DNA from: Sutterellaceae bacterium
Lineage (GTDB): Bacteria; Pseudomonadota; Gammaproteobacteria; Burkholderiales; Burkholderiaceae_F
Assembly: GCA_030531135.1 (NCBI GenBank)
Contig: JAUNOJ010000083.1
Span: 1-7,295, forward strand
Direction: 5' to 3'
Length of the DNA: 7,295 bases
Positions 5,273 through 7,295 of this stretch are shown here, piece after piece; positions within the stretch are counted from its first letter, which is position 1, and each line of letters starts with the position of its first letter. The notes under the pieces were generated by a model, which had not been told where the DNA came from, made no database searches, and saw nothing but the letters and a program-made list of their open reading frames with translations. Position numbers and translations under genes: made by a program.

Positions 5273-7295
5273 CAACAACAACTATCAAAACGGTGGCCGG
5301 TGCCCTGTTTTGCTCGGCCGCATTGGTCGCCGTAGGCGCTCAGGCTGCTGATGAACCTGGGGTTGGTAACAAGCGCGTCAATTCCATGACGCAGCAAATT
5401 TGGGACAATCCTTCCACGACGGAAGCCGAAATGGGTGTTCGCACCCTTCAGGACTACATCGTTCAGGAAAAGGAACTTTGGGACTTCTTGTTTGAAAACC
5501 ACCCCGTTTTCAAATATGCTGAAGAAGGCCGTATCAAGGGTGTGTATAAGATTTCCACCCGCGGTTCCGAATATCTCGGCGAAGGTAATGCTCGCGGCTA
5601 CACCAAGATGGCCAACGAACAGTACGACTCCAAGATGAACATGAAGCGCCCGAAGGCCAGCCAGTATCGTTTGGCTGCCAAGTCCATTTTGGACTACCCG
5701 AACCGCTTCGTCGGCGCTGAACGTTGCGGCGAATGCCACGCTGTTCAGTACGAAAAGTGGAAGCGCTCCCGCCATGCTCAGACCATTCGCTTCCCGGGCG
5801 AACATCCCGAAGTGGATAACGATCTGAAGAAGAAGCTCTATGGTTCTCAGGCTTCCATCCTTCCTGACGGTATCACTCCCGATATCATCTACGCAACGGT
5901 CGGTACGCCGCGTACGAAGTACGGCTACATCGATGCTTGGTTGGTTCGCGGTGCATACCACGTGCGTGACGGTCTCTTGAAGGACGGCACGGGTACCATC
6001 GTTGCCGGTGGTAACCAGTTCTCCCGCGGTTGGGCCTCTTGGCTGTCCCCGGAACGTGCTAAGGAAATCCAGAAGGTGATTCCCGACTTCCCGACCACGA
6101 TGAAGGAAATGGGCGGCTCCGCTTCTCACCAGTGGGGTATGACCTCTTACGGTTCTTCTTTCGAAAAGCAGTTCTTGTTCCAGCCGGCAAGCTCGTATTG
6201 CGAAACCTGCCACGCCTTCAAGTTCGACTTCAAGACCAAGGAAGAATTCTTCAAGGCTTTGGGTAACCCGGCCGAATTGCAGAAGCACACGATTTCTCGC
6301 GGCGTTTCCTGCGAAGAATGCCACGGTGCCGGCGGCCACTTGGTCGGTGCTGAAAGCAACGGCTTCCAGTCCAACTGCGAACGCTGCCACCAGCGCTCCA
6401 ACTTCGTCGAACGCGACGTTGTTGACGGCAAGCTCGACAAGGGCTTTAACGTCAAGACGAAGTCTTCCTGCCCGTCTTGCGGTACGGAAGGTTCTCAGTT
6501 GATGATGTCCAAGCACTACGAAAAGGGTATGCGTTGCGTGACCTGTCACGACCCGCATGAAGTCACCAGCAACGACTGGAAAGACTACTACACCAAGCCC
6601 GCAATTCGTCAGACCTGCCAGGACTGCCACCAGACTCAGGCCGACATCATGGCTCAGACCACCACTCACGTGGAAATGGACTGTATCGATTGCCATATGC
6701 CGTTCACGATGAGCTGCGAAAACTTCACGGCTATCCAGCGTCCTGACTACGCAGGTTTCGATGCCGTTCGTCGTTCTCACGTGTTCAACATCCTTGTTGA
6801 TCCGGAAAAGAAGATGATGAACCCGGCTCCGGGCCAGTCTCGCGCTTCCAACTCCAAGGGTTGGGCTATCGCTCGTGACGAAGAAGGCCACGGCTACCTC
6901 GACTTGATGTGGTCTTGCGCTCGTACGGCCAACGCCGAACAGGGTGTGATGAACAACAAGGGCTGCCATAGCGCATTCTTGTCCGAACTCGAAAAGGGTT
7001 TGCAGTACACCGACCAGAAGCAGATCTACGGCGAAGTCATGAAGTGGCAGAACCCGGTTAAGGACGGTTACAAGGCTGCTGTTGCTGCCGAAGATCGTTT
7101 GGTCAAGCTCCTCGAAATCACGAAGGTTCCTGCTGACGCTAAGGCACAGATCCTGATGTACTTCGATAAGGCCAAGGAAATCACGACGCAGATCGAAAAG
7201 GACGGTTCTTGGGGTGTTCACGCTCCGGCCTACCTGAAGACTCGTGTTGAAACGGCTCAGGCCTACCTGGCTCAGGCTCAGAAGCTTCTTGACGA
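5269..7295 (+). CDS. mccA: octaheme heme-copper sulfite reductase MccA/SirA (extreme 3' end beyond window)
   Basis: Periplasmic dissimilatory sulfite reductase that reduces sulfite to sulfide with six electrons from the quinone pool. 675 residues are visible and the frame is still open at the right edge. The signal peptide ends at GAQA|AD (residue 26). Seven CX2CH heme sites start at Cys153, 311, 348, 370, 423, 450 and 472. An eighth is of the rare CX15CH type: Cys550, 15 residues, Cys566-His567. Seven plus one CX15CH is the known MccA signature and separates it from NrfA (five hemes, one CX2CK), octaheme nitrite reductases and tetrathionate reductase. Non-heme Cys401, Cys404 (CPSC followed by Gly) and Cys483 could supply the copper thiolates. 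A helical C-terminus contains GSWGVHAP (646-653). The start is fixed by AGGAG six bases upstream plus the signal peptide. Codon use is strongly biased (only three AAA against about fifty AAG Lys codons, no GAG Glu seen), unlike its neighbours, suggesting high expression. Partner genes should lie downstream. Confidence 0.9.
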   Translation, partial: MTTTTIKTVAGALFCSAALVAVGAQAADEPGVGNKRVNSMTQQIWDNPSTTEAEMGVRTLQDYIVQEKELWDFLFENHPVFKYAEEGRIKGVYKISTRGSEYLGEGNARGYTKMANEQYDSKMNMKRPKASQYRLAAKSILDYPNRFVGAERCGECHAVQYEKWKRSRHAQTIRFPGEHPEVDNDLKKKLYGSQASILPDGITPDIIYATVGTPRTKYGYIDAWLVRGAYHVRDGLLKDGTGTIVAGGNQFSRGWASWLSPERAKEIQKVIPDFPTTMKEMGGSASHQWGMTSYGSSFEKQFLFQPASSYCETCHAFKFDFKTKEEFFKALGNPAELQKHTISRGVSCEECHGAGGHLVGAESNGFQSNCERCHQRSNFVERDVVDGKLDKGFNVKTKSSCPSCGTEGSQLMMSKHYEKGMRCVTCHDPHEVTSNDWKDYYTKPAIRQTCQDCHQTQADIMAQTTTHVEMDCIDCHMPFTMSCENFTAIQRPDYAGFDAVRRSHVFNILVDPEKKMMNPAPGQSRASNSKGWAIARDEEGHGYLDLMWSCARTANAEQGVMNNKGCHSAFLSELEKGLQYTDQKQIYGEVMKWQNPVKDGYKAAVAAEDRLVKLLEITKVPADAKAQILMYFDKAKEITTQIEKDGSWGVHAPAYLKTRVETAQAYLAQAQKLLD

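Noticed and set aside
6469..6483. CPSCG as a ninth heme site
   Set aside because: It lacks the histidine (or the lysine of NrfA) that would ligate heme iron, and MccA has eight hemes already accounted for.
5218..7221. 667-codon open frame on the minus strand
   Set aside because: It lies entirely antisense to mccA. It arises from the codon bias of mccA and has no ribosome binding site or recognisable domain. The plus strand carries eight heme motifs and a signal peptide.

Overview
This window comes from a bacterial chromosome of roughly even base composition. Gene content and order suggest a betaproteobacterium of the order Burkholderiales, possibly a gut-type relative of Sutterella or Parasutterella. 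The clearest pointer is the minus-strand run argS, then a SPOR-domain gene, then dsbA, which is an arrangement I know from Burkholderiales. The genus is an inference.

Left half, minus strand: four genes run leftwards. folE2 (GTP cyclohydrolase IB, first step of folate and queuosine synthesis) ends at a convincing intrinsic terminator. Beyond it lie argS (arginyl-tRNA synthetase), a small FtsN-like SPOR membrane protein and dsbA (periplasmic disulfide oxidoreductase, cut by the left edge). These last three are 17 and 24 bases apart and look like one operon.

Middle, plus strand: a 343-base divergent region separates folE2 from two overlapping genes. One encodes a 128-residue protein with two membrane segments, the other a 173-residue protein with two copies of a helix-turn-helix module. 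Neither can be given a firm function. A 389-base intergenic region follows. It holds a promoter-like element, a possible small RNA ending at a strong terminator, an FNR-type box, a second promoter candidate and a very short upstream ORF.

Right end, plus strand: the most notable gene runs from 5269 off the right edge. It is a secreted multiheme cytochrome c with seven CX2CH motifs and one CX15CH motif. That combination is diagnostic of MccA/SirA, the octaheme heme-copper dissimilatory sulfite reductase described in Wolinella and Shewanella. It implies respiration of sulfite and predicts, beyond the window, genes for electron transfer (MccC/MccD-like) and a dedicated heme lyase (CcsA1/CcmF-like) for the odd heme. 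The FNR-like box upstream fits anaerobic control. A long antisense reading frame on the minus strand across this gene is a shadow of its strongly biased codons.
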